From an uncultured Bacilli bacterium (GTDB lineage: Bacteria; Bacillota_I; Bacilli_A; RF39; UBA660): a DNA stretch of 15,653 nucleotides. A program made the position numbers and the translations under genes. The notes beneath the pieces were generated by a model, which worked only from the letters and a program-made list of their open reading frames with translations, ran no database searches and was not told where the DNA came from. Positions 1 to 7,953 of this stretch are shown here, piece after piece (the first letter of the stretch is position 1; the number at the start of each line of letters is the position of its first letter). The DNA lies in the NCBI GenBank assembly GCA_947626425.1, contig CANQRX010000026.1, positions 1 to 15,653 of the forward strand, given 5' to 3'.

Positions 1-1106
1 TATAATAAATTAACTAAAGTAATTCGTTTTACATCTTCATTTAAATTAAATTTATCAATAATTTTCGAACTAATTTTTTCCTTTTTTAAAATTTCATTTA
101 TAACATCTAAATATATTGTGTTATTTTGTAGTTTTAATAAATTATCAATTTTATCATAATTAACAATAATATTTGCATCATAAAGGCTCTTTGGAATGTT
201 ACCATGATTTTCATAATAATCTAAAAAGTACATAACTAAAGTCGCGTTAAAAATTCTTTCTTTGGCATCTTCATTAAATAAATAACCATCATAATGTTCA
301 ATCATTAAATTATAAGCTTCTTCTTGCTCTTCTTTTTTGACAATTTCTTTGATTAAAGATTTAACCTCTTCATGCGTTAGGCCAATCATTTCATTAAACA
401 GATAATCTCTTGATAAATCTGTTGCAATATTAAAACCAGTGGTCATACTATTTAAGGTTATTGGACATATTCCTGTGGCAAAGAAACGACCAATTACGGT
501 GCTCATATTTTCTTTTATAACAGCATAAAAAGATTTAATTGCTCCATTTTTACCCAATAAATCTTTAAAAATAGAAGCATCTCCTTCTAAAATGGCATTT
601 GTAAAATTATCATATTCATCAATTAACATATATATTTTGTTAGACAATTTTAAAGTTTCAAAGGAAGTTAGAAAGTTAGTTAAAATAATATTAGAATCAT
701 ATTGTTCATCTATTTTTAAATCAAAATTATATCTATTGTTAAATTTTCTTAATCCATCAATTACTTTCATTTTAAAGTTAAGTTCTAAATCTTCTTTTTT
801 AAGAAAATTACTTTTTAAACCAGAAAAATCAAACTTTAATACATAATAATTATTTTTATTTGGTGTTGGATTTTGATATACATAAGTTTCTTTGAATAAA
901 CTTTCAAACAAATCTTTACTATTTAGATCATAGTAATAAAGTAACATACTGGTAAATAAACTTTTGCCAAATCTTCCTGGTCTTAAATATATTAATGTTT
1001 TTCCTCTTTGTTCTAATTTTTCTAAATATTTAGTTTTATCAACATACAATAAATTACTTTCTTGTAAGTCTTTATAATCACTTATTCCATAAGGTATTTT
1101 TTTCAT
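1..1106 (-). CDS. AAA-ATPase-like / PD-(D/E)XK nuclease family protein, C-terminus cut by window edge
   Basis: About 368 codons are present and open to the left edge without a stop, so the C-terminal part is missing. The protein begins MKKIPYGISDYKDLQESN, then YVDKTKYLEKL. A Walker A-like motif RPGRFGKS sits near residues 42-49 and a Walker B-like strand IYMLIDEYDNF near 155-165. This order (YVDKT, then R-P-x-RFGKS, then LIDEYD) is that of the AAA-ATPase-like proteins that usually end in a PD-(D/E)XK nuclease domain (the DUF1703 group), common in gut anaerobes and often multicopy. The nuclease half would lie beyond the edge and cannot be checked. The start is ATG at 1106, preceded by AAGGACG. 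Cellular role is unknown; a defence or mobile-element role has been proposed for relatives, but nothing here shows it. Family assignment fairly sure, function not. Confidence 0.8.
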   Translation of the reverse strand, partial: MKKIPYGISDYKDLQESNLLYVDKTKYLEKLEQRGKTLIYLRPGRFGKSLFTSMLLYYYDLNSKDLFESLFKETYVYQNPTPNKNNYYVLKFDFSGLKSNFLKKEDLELNFKMKVIDGLRKFNNRYNFDLKIDEQYDSNIILTNFLTSFETLKLSNKIYMLIDEYDNFTNAILEGDASIFKDLLGKNGAIKSFYAVIKENMSTVIGRFFATGICPITLNSMTTGFNIATDLSRDYLFNEMIGLTHEEVKSLIKEIVKKEEQEEAYNLMIEHYDGYLFNEDAKERIFNATLVMYFLDYYENHGNIPKSLYDANIIVNYDKIDNLLKLQNNTIYLDVINEILKKEKISSKIIDKFNLNEDVKRITLVNLL

Positions 1107-1129
1107 AAATATCGTCCTTTCTTAAACTT

Positions 1130-1158
1130 ATTATACTATTTAATTTATTAAAAAACAA
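1130..1158 (-). promoter_or_regulatory. Candidate promoter for the AAA-ATPase-like gene
   Basis: On the minus strand a perfect -10 TATAAT (1130-1135) lies 17 bp after a weak -35 TTGTTT (1153-1158), about 25 bp before the ATG. The -10 is good and the -35 matches only the TTG. Confidence 0.4.
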
Positions 1159-1215
1159 TTTTCAATGTTGGTTTAAATATTTCTGAAAAAAGATACTAAA
1201 ATTATTATCAAAACT

Positions 1216-1250
1216 AATTAAAAATAACCAGTATTTTTAACTGGCATTTT
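1216..1250 (-). terminator. Rho-independent terminator of nifJ
   Basis: On the minus strand, 30 bp past the nifJ stop, CCAGT and ACTGG pair around a 7-nt loop (1228-1244). They are flanked by A-rich then T-rich runs (TTATTTTT), giving a short stem with a U tract. Position and orientation fit the end of nifJ. Confidence 0.65.
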
Positions 1251-1273
1251 TAAATAATATTTTGGATAAAATT

Positions 1274-4200
1274 TTAATCTTCAAACATTTTAGATATTTT
1301 TTGATAATATTTATACCTTTCTTCAGCATATTCTTGGTTTTTCTTTAGTAATTTTTCAGATAGTTCTTCATCTTTAATGGCTAAAGAATTATATCTTATT
1401 TCATTTTTTAAAAAATCTTGATAAAGATTAAAATCAGGTTCTTTAGAGTCTAGATAAAGTTTATTCTCTTTGGGTAGATAACGCATCAATATGGTATATC
1501 CACATTTGACGGCAAGCTTTTGTTCTTCATTCGTGTGGCATAATCCACCTTTAATACCTTGTTCTACGCATGGAGCATAGGCAATAACTAAACTAGGTCC
1601 TTTGTATTCATTAGCTTCTTTTAATGTTTTTAAGGTATGAAGCATATTAGCACCTAAGGAAATACTTGCAACATAGCAGTTAGGATAGCACATTCCGATT
1701 TTAAATAAATCTTTTTTAACATTTCTTTTTCCTAAATCAGCAAATTCTGTTACTTGTCCTAGTTGGCTTGCTTTACTCATTTGGCCCCCCGTATTGGAAT
1801 ATACTTCAGTATCTAAAACTAAAATTTTAATATTTTCATTGCTCGATAAAACATGGTCAATACCGCCAAAGCCAATGTCATAAGCCCAACCATCCCCGCC
1901 TACTGCCCAAACAGTTCTTTTAGGTAAGTAAGTTAAGATTTCGCGTAATGAAGAAGGAATATTATTTAAAGCTAGAGCTTTAATATGTTCTAATACTTTT
2001 TTTGTATCTTCAAAATCGTTTAAAAGTTGATTGTATAAATCTTTTAATTTTCCTTCGCTGGTTAAAATTTCTTGAGCAATTATTTTTTTGGCGGTTTCTC
2101 TTTTTAGAGAGTATGATTTATGAAGACCTAAAGCAAATTCGGCATTATCTTCAAACAAGGAATTAGCCCAAGGAATTGAATAAGGAGTACTTGGAACACT
2201 TCCTCCGTAAATTGAGGAACAACCGGTAGCATTAGCAATGACTAATTCATCTTGAAGTAATTGAGTTAAAAGTTTGATATAGCTAGTTTCCCCACAACCA
2301 GCACAGGCTCCTGGAAATTCAAATCGAGGCTTTCTTAGTTGACTACCTTTGATTGTATCTACAGGAAAGATGCTCGGATTAGAATATTTATTAAATAAAT
2401 AGTTGGCCTGTTCTTGACATTTTTCATCAAAATTACCAAATGTCAAAGCTTTATTTTTATTTTTGCCAGGACAAATATTGATACATAAACCACAAGAAGT
2501 ACAATCAGCTTCGGATATGCTTATAACATATTGATAATTCTTAGCGCCTAAAGCGGGAATACCTTGCCTATCTTCTACTAAAAAAGGACGAATAACGGCA
2601 TGGGGACAAGCAAAAGAACACATTCCGCATTGAATACAATTTTCTTTAAGCCATTTTGGAACAACATTGGTAACCCGTCTTTTTTCAAATTTACTCATGG
2701 CATTTGGAAAAGCACCATTTCTTATTTCTAAAACTTGGGATACAGATAGTTTATCCCCAACGCGGGCATTTATCATATCATAAATATTTAAACAGGCATA
2801 ATCAGCATTTAAAACTTCATTAAATTTTATTTGCTCAACAAGATGAAGGGCTTCTTTAACTACTTGTTGATTATTAAAAATAATATCTTGACCTTTATTT
2901 TTAAATTGTTTAGCAATTCGTTCATTTAAAATTTCTTCAACATTTTCTTTTCCTAATAATTTTAATATAATAGCTTCCATAATTTTACTAATTTTTCCCT
3001 GTAATTGATGTTTTAAAGCTAGATTATCCGCGTCGATGGTTAATATTTTTAAATGCCTTTTTTTGATAATTTCACCATCAAAACCAAGTATTTTTGTTAA
3101 TAAAGTTTGCGAATTATTGGTATTTACTAAAATAATACTATTTTCTTTAGCGCTTTCTAATAAATGAAATTTTTGAAAATAAGTATCTTTGGTTACAACA
3201 ATTATATCGGTATTAGTAACATAATATGGAGCTTTAATTGGCGATTTACTAATTCGTAAATGACTGATTGTTACTCCCCCACTTTTTTTAGAGTCGTACT
3301 GAAAGTAGCCTTGAACATAATTATTTTCCCCCATGATTTTTAATAAATCTTTGCTCGCAGATACCATGCCATCAGAACCAAAACCATAAATTTTAAGTTC
3401 TTGGGCAGGAAGGTTTATTTCATAAGGAGTAATTGGTAAACTAAAGTGAGTAACATCATCATTAATTCCAATGGTAAAATTATTTTGAAGATTAGTTTCC
3501 AACATTTTAAAAACCGCATAAATATCTGCCGGAGTGGTATTTTTAGAAGATAAGCCGTAACGTCCCCCAACAACATTAATTTTTAAGGAACTTAAAGCTT
3601 TTAAAACATCTAAATATAAAGGCTCACCAGTGCTTCCTGGTTCTTTAGTTCGGTCTAAAACAGCAACATTTAAAACAGTTTTAGGAAGGACTTTACGTAA
3701 ATGTTTAACAGAAAAAGGTCGGAAAAGACGAACAGTTATTAAACCATAATGGTTTCCTTTTTTGGTTTCTTCATCAATTACTAATTTCACGGTATCACAA
3801 ACACTACCCATGGCCACAATGACATTTTTAGCATCAAAATCCCCGTAATATTCAAATAAATCATAGTTAGTATTCGCTAAAGAATTAATTTCTTGCATAT
3901 AGGAAGAAACAATATCACAAACATTTTCATATAATTGATTTTTAGCTTCAACACTTTGAAAATAAATGTCTTCATTTTCGTTCATTCCATATTGAACTTG
4001 ATTTAAAACATTTAAACTGCGATGACGAAAGGCATTTAAAGCTTTTTGATCAATTAATTTTTCTAATTTTTTTTCATCAATTGTTTCTAAAACATTTAAT
4101 TCATGACTTGTTCGAAAACCATCAAAAAAATGAAGAAATGGCAGGCTTGCTTTAATGGCTGATAAATGGGCAATAATTGCTAAATAATAACAATCGGTTA

Positions 4201-4627
4201 CATTAGATGAGGAAAGAAAGCAAAAACCGGTTTGTCTTGTCGCATATATATCGGAATGGTCACCAAAAATAGATAAGGCATGGGTCGCAATAGTACGAGA
4301 AGCCACATGAATAACTGCAGGTAAGCATTCTCCTGCTATTTTATACATATTTGGTATCATTAATAAAAGGCCTTGACTAGATGTAAAAGTTACACCTAGG
4401 CTTCCGGATAGTAAAGCTCCATGTAAGGCACCCGCGACTCCAGCTTCAGACTGCATTTGGACAATTTCAACCTTATTTCCAAACAAATTTTTTTCATTGT
4501 TACAACTTAAAAAATCCATATTACTAGCCATAGGACTAGACGGAGTTATAGGATAAATACTTGCAAATTCACTAAATAAATAAGCGGCATTACTACACGC
4601 GATATTTCCATCAACTATTTGACGCAT
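1274..4627 (-). CDS. nifJ: Pyruvate:ferredoxin (flavodoxin) oxidoreductase, single-chain
   Basis: This cytoplasmic enzyme oxidises pyruvate with CoA to acetyl-CoA and CO2 and passes electrons to ferredoxin or flavodoxin; it is central to fermentation in anaerobes. The full single-chain order is visible in 1117 residues. N-terminal pyruvate-binding motif YPITPSSPM is at 25-33, and EAGVAGALHGA with the conserved Glu is near 61. Two 4Fe-4S motifs follow: C664, C667, C670, C674 in CIQCGMCSFACP and C709, C712, C715, C719 in CTSCGLCINICPG. The C-terminal part binds TPP and a third cluster: GACAGCGET at 773-781, GDGWAYDIGFGG from 911, then YSNTGGQMSKAS. It is slightly shorter than most family members (about 1170-1200) with no motif missing. 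ATG start follows AAAGGAGAG. It is a single-gene unit, divergent from the surface protein at 4802. Confidence 0.97.
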   Translation of the reverse strand: MRQIVDGNIACSNAAYLFSEFASIYPITPSSPMASNMDFLSCNNEKNLFGNKVEIVQMQSEAGVAGALHGALLSGSLGVTFTSSQGLLLMIPNMYKIAGECLPAVIHVASRTIATHALSIFGDHSDIYATRQTGFCFLSSSNVTDCYYLAIIAHLSAIKASLPFLHFFDGFRTSHELNVLETIDEKKLEKLIDQKALNAFRHRSLNVLNQVQYGMNENEDIYFQSVEAKNQLYENVCDIVSSYMQEINSLANTNYDLFEYYGDFDAKNVIVAMGSVCDTVKLVIDEETKKGNHYGLITVRLFRPFSVKHLRKVLPKTVLNVAVLDRTKEPGSTGEPLYLDVLKALSSLKINVVGGRYGLSSKNTTPADIYAVFKMLETNLQNNFTIGINDDVTHFSLPITPYEINLPAQELKIYGFGSDGMVSASKDLLKIMGENNYVQGYFQYDSKKSGGVTISHLRISKSPIKAPYYVTNTDIIVVTKDTYFQKFHLLESAKENSIILVNTNNSQTLLTKILGFDGEIIKKRHLKILTIDADNLALKHQLQGKISKIMEAIILKLLGKENVEEILNERIAKQFKNKGQDIIFNNQQVVKEALHLVEQIKFNEVLNADYACLNIYDMINARVGDKLSVSQVLEIRNGAFPNAMSKFEKRRVTNVVPKWLKENCIQCGMCSFACPHAVIRPFLVEDRQGIPALGAKNYQYVISISEADCTSCGLCINICPGKNKNKALTFGNFDEKCQEQANYLFNKYSNPSIFPVDTIKGSQLRKPRFEFPGACAGCGETSYIKLLTQLLQDELVIANATGCSSIYGGSVPSTPYSIPWANSLFEDNAEFALGLHKSYSLKRETAKKIIAQEILTSEGKLKDLYNQLLNDFEDTKKVLEHIKALALNNIPSSLREILTYLPKRTVWAVGGDGWAYDIGFGGIDHVLSSNENIKILVLDTEVYSNTGGQMSKASQLGQVTEFADLGKRNVKKDLFKIGMCYPNCYVASISLGANMLHTLKTLKEANEYKGPSLVIAYAPCVEQGIKGGLCHTNEEQKLAVKCGYTILMRYLPKENKLYLDSKEPDFNLYQDFLKNEIRYNSLAIKDEELSEKLLKKNQEYAEERYKYYQKISKMFED

Positions 4628-4801
4628 TTTTAAATCTCTCCTTTATATTAGAATACCATAATTTCCAAAACAGTTAAAGAAAGTTTGTTAATGTAGTACT
4701 TTACATCTTGCAAAATGCCATGCTTTAAATTATAATTTTCTTATAGTATAGGTATAAAATAACAAAATTTAAATCACAATAATTATAAGGAGTTGAAGTT
4801 C
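4628..4801. promoter_or_regulatory. Divergent intergenic region between nifJ and surface protein gene 1
   Basis: The 174 bp hold the leftward nifJ start signals and the rightward promoter of the surface gene. On the nifJ side only a weak pair is seen (TTTAAC, 17 bp, TATTCT) ahead of AAAGGAGAG. No convincing Rex, CodY or riboswitch signature was found. The rightward promoter is listed separately. Confidence 0.5.
4708..4736 (+). promoter_or_regulatory. Promoter of surface protein gene 1 (shared family promoter)
   Basis: -35 TTGCAA (4708-4713), exact 17-bp spacer, and consensus -10 TATAAT (4731-4736). The -35 is embedded in ACATCTTGCAAAA. The same hexamers, spacing and TCTTG[CA]AAAA context recur before the other two surface genes (11306-11334 and 15404-15432). 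The leader to the ATG is about 60 nt, ending with AAGGAG at 4787-4792. Confidence 0.75.
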
Positions 4802-6607
4802 ATGGAAAAGAAAAAAGTTATCAATTATATACTAGGAGGATTACTTGTTTTAACAATTGCCTTTTTTGGGGTAACTTTTGCTTTTTGGAATATTACTTTA
4901 AAACAAGAAGAAGAAAATATTGTAAAATCAGTTTGTTTAAAAGTAACTTTAGAAAAAGATGAAAATGAAATAAATTTACCAAAAGCCATTCCCATCAGTG
5001 ATGAAGAAGGTTTAGCTTTAAAACCTTATAAATTTAGTATTCAAAATACTTGCCAAGAAAATGCAAGTTACCAAATAAATTTAGAGTCTTTATCCAAAAT
5101 AAATAATGAAACAGAAATTACAGATGATAAAAAATTAGACCCAAAATATGTTCGTTTTAAATTAAACGAAAAAGAAAAAGAAGGAACAATGTTATTATTA
5201 AGTAATACAGATGTAGTAACACCAATTTTAGATAATACTTATAGTTCTCATAAATTAATGACAGGGTATTTAAGTCCAAGTGAAACGAAAGAGTTTGAAT
5301 TAAGATTATGGTTAGATAAAGACGCCGACGAAGGTTCAATTTCAAAAACTTTTGCTAGTAAAGTAACAATAACTAATGCCTATTTAGAGGAAGATAAAAT
5401 ACCACCAACAGCCAATTTAGATTTAGCAGTATGTGATACGACAATAACAGCCACGGGAAGTGGACAAGCTAGTACAGGAAAAAGAATAATAAAATATGAA
5501 TATAAAATAGATGATGAAGAATGGCAATCAAAGACAACTACAGCAGCAACAAATTTTACAGCAACAAATTTTACAGCAAAAAATTATGGCTTACATAAAA
5601 TAAGTTTAAGAGTAACGGATAATACCAATAATGTAAGTGGCGAAGTAATAAAAGAAGTTGAAATAAAAGAACCTGAAACCGTAAATATAAAAGGAGCAGA
5701 AATACCAATAGCCACTTGTGGAGATGGATTATATAAAGTCGAACATAAAGAAGAAGACGTTGATACAAATTGGAAAGGAACAGAGTATCGTTTTGCTGGA
5801 GTAAATTATACTAATGCTAATACCTCATATGTGCATAATTATGTAAAATTTAATGAAGAAATATGGCTAATTATCGGATTAGTAAATGTAAAAACAGAAG
5901 AAGGAAAATATGAGCAACGATTAAAAATCGTGCGAACTGATGGAATAACTAATCAAACAAACTTTGGAAGTTATCCGTGGGATAGTGAATATAGCAATGA
6001 TTGGACGAAATCATCATTAAAAAAGTTATTAAATGGAGAATATTATAGTAATACACAAACTGAAAGTGGAACTTTACCAAAAGGCTTAAATGAAACAGCT
6101 CAAGGAATGGTCGATGATGGAGTAACATGGAATTTAGGGGGAACAGCAAACTATAATACCACAACAGTAACCCAATATTATAACTATGAACGAGGAGAAA
6201 CAGTGTATAATGGTAGACCAAAGGAATGGACAAAAGCCAATGACGGAAGTAATCATAAAGGAGTAGGCTTAATTTATCCAAGTGATTATGGGTATGCCAC
6301 GAATGGTGGAACCTCGGGAAGAGATTATTGTTTTGAAAAAGAATTATATAATTGGAACGGAAGTGGTTATAAAGAAGAATGTGCCAATAAAGATTGGTTA
6401 AAACCAAGTAGTAGCTATTTATGGACGCTTACGCCGGATTCGGGCTATTCCAACGGTGCGTTCATTGTCTTCTCGACGGGGTGTGTCCGCAACAGCCGCA
6501 ACGTCGGTGTCTCCTACGTCGTCTGGCCCGTCGTATATCTGAAATCGAATATTCAGATTTCCGGCGGTGAAGGGACTGTTGAAACTCCTTACGAATTATC
6601 TGTTTGA
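4802..6607 (+). CDS. Surface protein 1: signal-anchored, Ig-like domain and hypervariable-type C-terminal domain
   Basis: 601 residues from ATG 4802, chosen because AAGGAG (4787-4792) lies 9 nt before it; an in-frame TTG at 4793 is too close to that site. Residues 8-29 (YILGGLLVLTIAFFGVTFAF) form a hydrophobic segment like SipW-dependent signal peptides, and the following region resembles TasA/camelysin-type secreted proteins. A segment around residues 200-290 (KIPPTANL to VEIKEP) looks like an Ig-like domain. The C-terminal domain has EIWLIIGL, GLIYPSDYGYAT, WTLTP, then PVVYLKS and GGEGTVETPYELSV. It shares this with the proteins at 9886-11275 and 14056-15373, but the N-terminal half differs. 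The last ~130 coding bases are GC-rich and rich in NNC codons (see variable region). Exact function unknown; probably a surface binding or display protein. Stop is TGA, inside a palindrome. Confidence 0.8.
   Translation: MEKKKVINYILGGLLVLTIAFFGVTFAFWNITLKQEEENIVKSVCLKVTLEKDENEINLPKAIPISDEEGLALKPYKFSIQNTCQENASYQINLESLSKINNETEITDDKKLDPKYVRFKLNEKEKEGTMLLLSNTDVVTPILDNTYSSHKLMTGYLSPSETKEFELRLWLDKDADEGSISKTFASKVTITNAYLEEDKIPPTANLDLAVCDTTITATGSGQASTGKRIIKYEYKIDDEEWQSKTTTAATNFTATNFTAKNYGLHKISLRVTDNTNNVSGEVIKEVEIKEPETVNIKGAEIPIATCGDGLYKVEHKEEDVDTNWKGTEYRFAGVNYTNANTSYVHNYVKFNEEIWLIIGLVNVKTEEGKYEQRLKIVRTDGITNQTNFGSYPWDSEYSNDWTKSSLKKLLNGEYYSNTQTESGTLPKGLNETAQGMVDDGVTWNLGGTANYNTTTVTQYYNYERGETVYNGRPKEWTKANDGSNHKGVGLIYPSDYGYATNGGTSGRDYCFEKELYNWNGSGYKEECANKDWLKPSSSYLWTLTPDSGYSNGAFIVFSTGCVRNSRNVGVSYVVWPVVYLKSNIQISGGEGTVETPYELSV
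5546..5575 (+). repeat. 15-bp in-frame tandem repeat, two copies
   Basis: GCAACAAATTTTACA occurs twice in direct succession, followed by a partial third copy (GCAAaAAATT). It encodes ATNFT twice within the Ig-like region of surface protein 1. Being a multiple of three, copy changes would not break the frame. Confidence 0.85.
6422..6550 (+). other. Variable-region-like segment (VR1) of surface protein 1
   Basis: From codon 541 (Trp) to the PVVYLKSN block, composition jumps: by hand count 72 of 120 bases at 6421-6540 are G or C, against 43 of 120 at 6301-6420. The 14 codons from 6485 to 6526 all end in C or T (for example GTC CGC AAC AGC CGC AAC), the set reachable from AAC/AAT by changing adenines. 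The segment ends in a 24-bp block (6527-6550) matching the third surface gene at 23 positions. This is the profile of a DGR target; it is inferred from pattern, as no template repeat or reverse transcriptase lies in the window. Confidence 0.55.
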
Positions 6608-6619
6608 ACAGATAATTCG
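6592..6619 (+). repeat. 28-bp palindrome spanning the stop codon of surface protein 1
   Basis: CGAATTATCTGTT and AACAGATAATTCG form 13-bp perfect arms around a 2-nt centre. The TGA stop falls at the centre. No T tract follows directly, so it is not an ordinary terminator; a separate terminator lies at 6676-6709. It sits 41 bp after the conserved block that closes VR1. Confidence 0.85.
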
Positions 6620-6675
6620 AACTTGTTAATAATGCTAGTTAAATAAATTTGGTTTGTTTTTTATGAATTTTAAAA

Positions 6676-6709
6676 AAGCTGTTTTAATTATTTTGACAGC
6701 TTCTTTTTT
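6676..6709 (+). terminator. Terminator after surface protein 1
   Basis: AAGCTGT (6676-6682) pairs with ACAGCTT (6696-6702) around a 13-nt loop and is followed by C and six T. A-rich sequence precedes it, so it could also act on the converging minus-strand transcript. Confidence 0.75.
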
Positions 6710-6982
6710 ATAAAATCTTTTACTTGTGGTTCTAATTCTTGGCTTGTATCAATTGTAAAGGTACTCTTTTAACATTATTTTTTTATGAATGGTGGTATTT
6801 TGTCTTTTGGCTAATCTTTATTTGATTAAGTTTTCATTACGTTTTACTTTTAAATATCGTTATAATCATTTAAAAATTTTCTAACTTCATCATTGTTTAA
6901 AATAACCACTTGTTCATATTTGGCAATTTCTTGTAGTTTTACCCATACGAATAAAATAATGGATGGTTGCTCTTTTTTTCAT
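6688..6982 (-). pseudogene. Decayed P-loop kinase / AAA-type ATPase remnant
   Basis: An ATG overlaps the TGA of the glycosyltransferase (ATGA). The first frame reads MKKRATIHYFIRMGKTT, with a P-loop-like GKTT, then soon hits TGA. A shifted frame continues LQEIAKYEQVV, ILNNDEVRKFLNDYND and stops. After a stretch without coding character a third piece reads TFTIDTSQELEPQVKD, FIKKKLSK and stop at 6688. Together these resemble the start, NDexR motif and end of small P-loop kinases (zeta-toxin/AAA_33-like: GKTT, then DEVRKFL, then a terminal I-D-T-S strand). Frameshifts and an internal deletion are needed, because family members are about 150 residues or more and only about 295 bp remain. Family assignment is from memory of motifs and is moderate. 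Confidence 0.5.
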
Positions 6983-7935
6983 AAATAGTTTTCCTCATCT
7001 TCATCTGTTTCATTGATAATATAGATTGGTCTTTGTTTGGTTTCTAAATAAATTTTGGAAATATATTCCCCTATTACACCTAAGAAAAATAATTGAATGC
7101 CACTGCAAAAAACAATAATGCAAGCAAGACTTGGCCAACCACTTACTGGGTCTTTCCAAATTAAGGTTTTAATTATTATAAAGATTATGGCTAAAAAGGC
7201 AATAAAGCAAAAAATAAATCCAACTAGTGAGGCTAATACTAATGGTTTGGTTGTAAAGCCTACGATGGCATTAATGCCATAAGAAAATAATTTTTTTATG
7301 CTCCATTTTGTTTTGCCATTTTTTCTTTTTGGTAATTCATATTTTAACCACTTGGTTTTAAAACCAACAAAATTAAATAATCCTTTGGAATAACGATTGT
7401 ATTCGGTTAAAGTTAAAAGGGCTTCAACAACCTTTTTTTTCATTAAGCGATAATCACGTTCATTGGGTGTCATTGGTACTGATGATAAGTGACCAATTAT
7501 TTTATAAAAGCAAAATGTAAAAAATCTTCTTATTATTCCATAGTCTTTATGATTTAGGGCTTGTAAACCAACAATGTCATAATCTTCATTTAAAATAACA
7601 TCAAACATTTTTAATAACATTTCTGGAGGGTCTTGTAAGTCAGCGTCCATCATTGTTACGTAATCTCCTTTGGCGTATTTTAATCCGGCTAAAATAGTTG
7701 CTTCTTTGCCAAAATTTCTCGAAAAAGAAATATAATGAACTCTTTCGTCTTCTAAAGCCAATTTTTTAATTAAATCAAGTGATTTATCAATGCTTCCATC
7801 ATCAACAAAAATTATTTCAATATCAATTTTTAAATCTTTTAGTTTTTTCGAAATTTTGTCTATTTCTTCATAAATGAGAAAAATATTTTTTTCTTCATTG
7901 TAACAAGAAATAATTATCGATAATAAATACTTCAT
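6979..7935 (-). CDS. Family 2 glycosyltransferase, GtrB/DPM1-like, with two C-terminal membrane segments
   Basis: 318 residues, typical for polyprenyl-phosphate glycosyltransferases, which move a sugar from a nucleotide donor to a lipid carrier on the inner face of the membrane for cell-envelope glycans. The GT-A domain starts LLSIIISCYNEEKN; VDDGS (44-48) and DADLQDP (97-103) are the donor and metal sites. NERDYRLM (158-165) and KTKWS (208-212) are in the usual later positions. Membrane helices lie at about 231-259 and 267-290, followed by a charged tail. ATG start with GAGGAT upstream. It has its own promoter (7954-7982) and its stop overlaps the ATG of the kinase remnant, so the two were once a translationally coupled pair. 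Exact sugar cannot be told. Confidence 0.9.
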   Translation of the reverse strand: MKYLLSIIISCYNEEKNIFLIYEEIDKISKKLKDLKIDIEIIFVDDGSIDKSLDLIKKLALEDERVHYISFSRNFGKEATILAGLKYAKGDYVTMMDADLQDPPEMLLKMFDVILNEDYDIVGLQALNHKDYGIIRRFFTFCFYKIIGHLSSVPMTPNERDYRLMKKKVVEALLTLTEYNRYSKGLFNFVGFKTKWLKYELPKRKNGKTKWSIKKLFSYGINAIVGFTTKPLVLASLVGFIFCFIAFLAIIFIIIKTLIWKDPVSGWPSLACIIVFCSGIQLFFLGVIGEYISKIYLETKQRPIYIINETDEDEENYL

Positions 7936-7953
7936 ATATCAATCCTCTTTTTC

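Noticed and set aside
592..846. Plus-strand open frame at 592-846 and those at 7097-7282, 10246-10586, 10954-11178 and 11736-11945
   Set aside because: Each is antisense to a well-supported gene, has no ribosome site and no recognisable domain.
4628..4801. Rex-type or other redox operator before nifJ
   Set aside because: No TTGTGAA-N6-TTCACAA-like site or other clear palindrome is visible on the nifJ side.
5157..6407. Long minus-strand open frames opposite surface protein 1 (5157-5345, 5571-5768, 5949-6407)
   Set aside because: They are rich in Leu, Tyr and His, lack ribosome sites, and lie opposite a gene with clear domains; they are antisense shadows.
1274..6607. Use of TGA as tryptophan (Mycoplasma code)
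   Set aside because: Tryptophans in nifJ and the surface proteins are TGG, and TGA ends surface protein 1 and the glycosyltransferase.
6422..6607. GC-rich 3' end of surface protein 1 as a separate horizontally acquired gene or assembly join
   Set aside because: The reading frame continues smoothly, the encoded PVVYLKS and GG-E-G motifs match both paralogs, and the same step occurs at the same place in surface protein 3.
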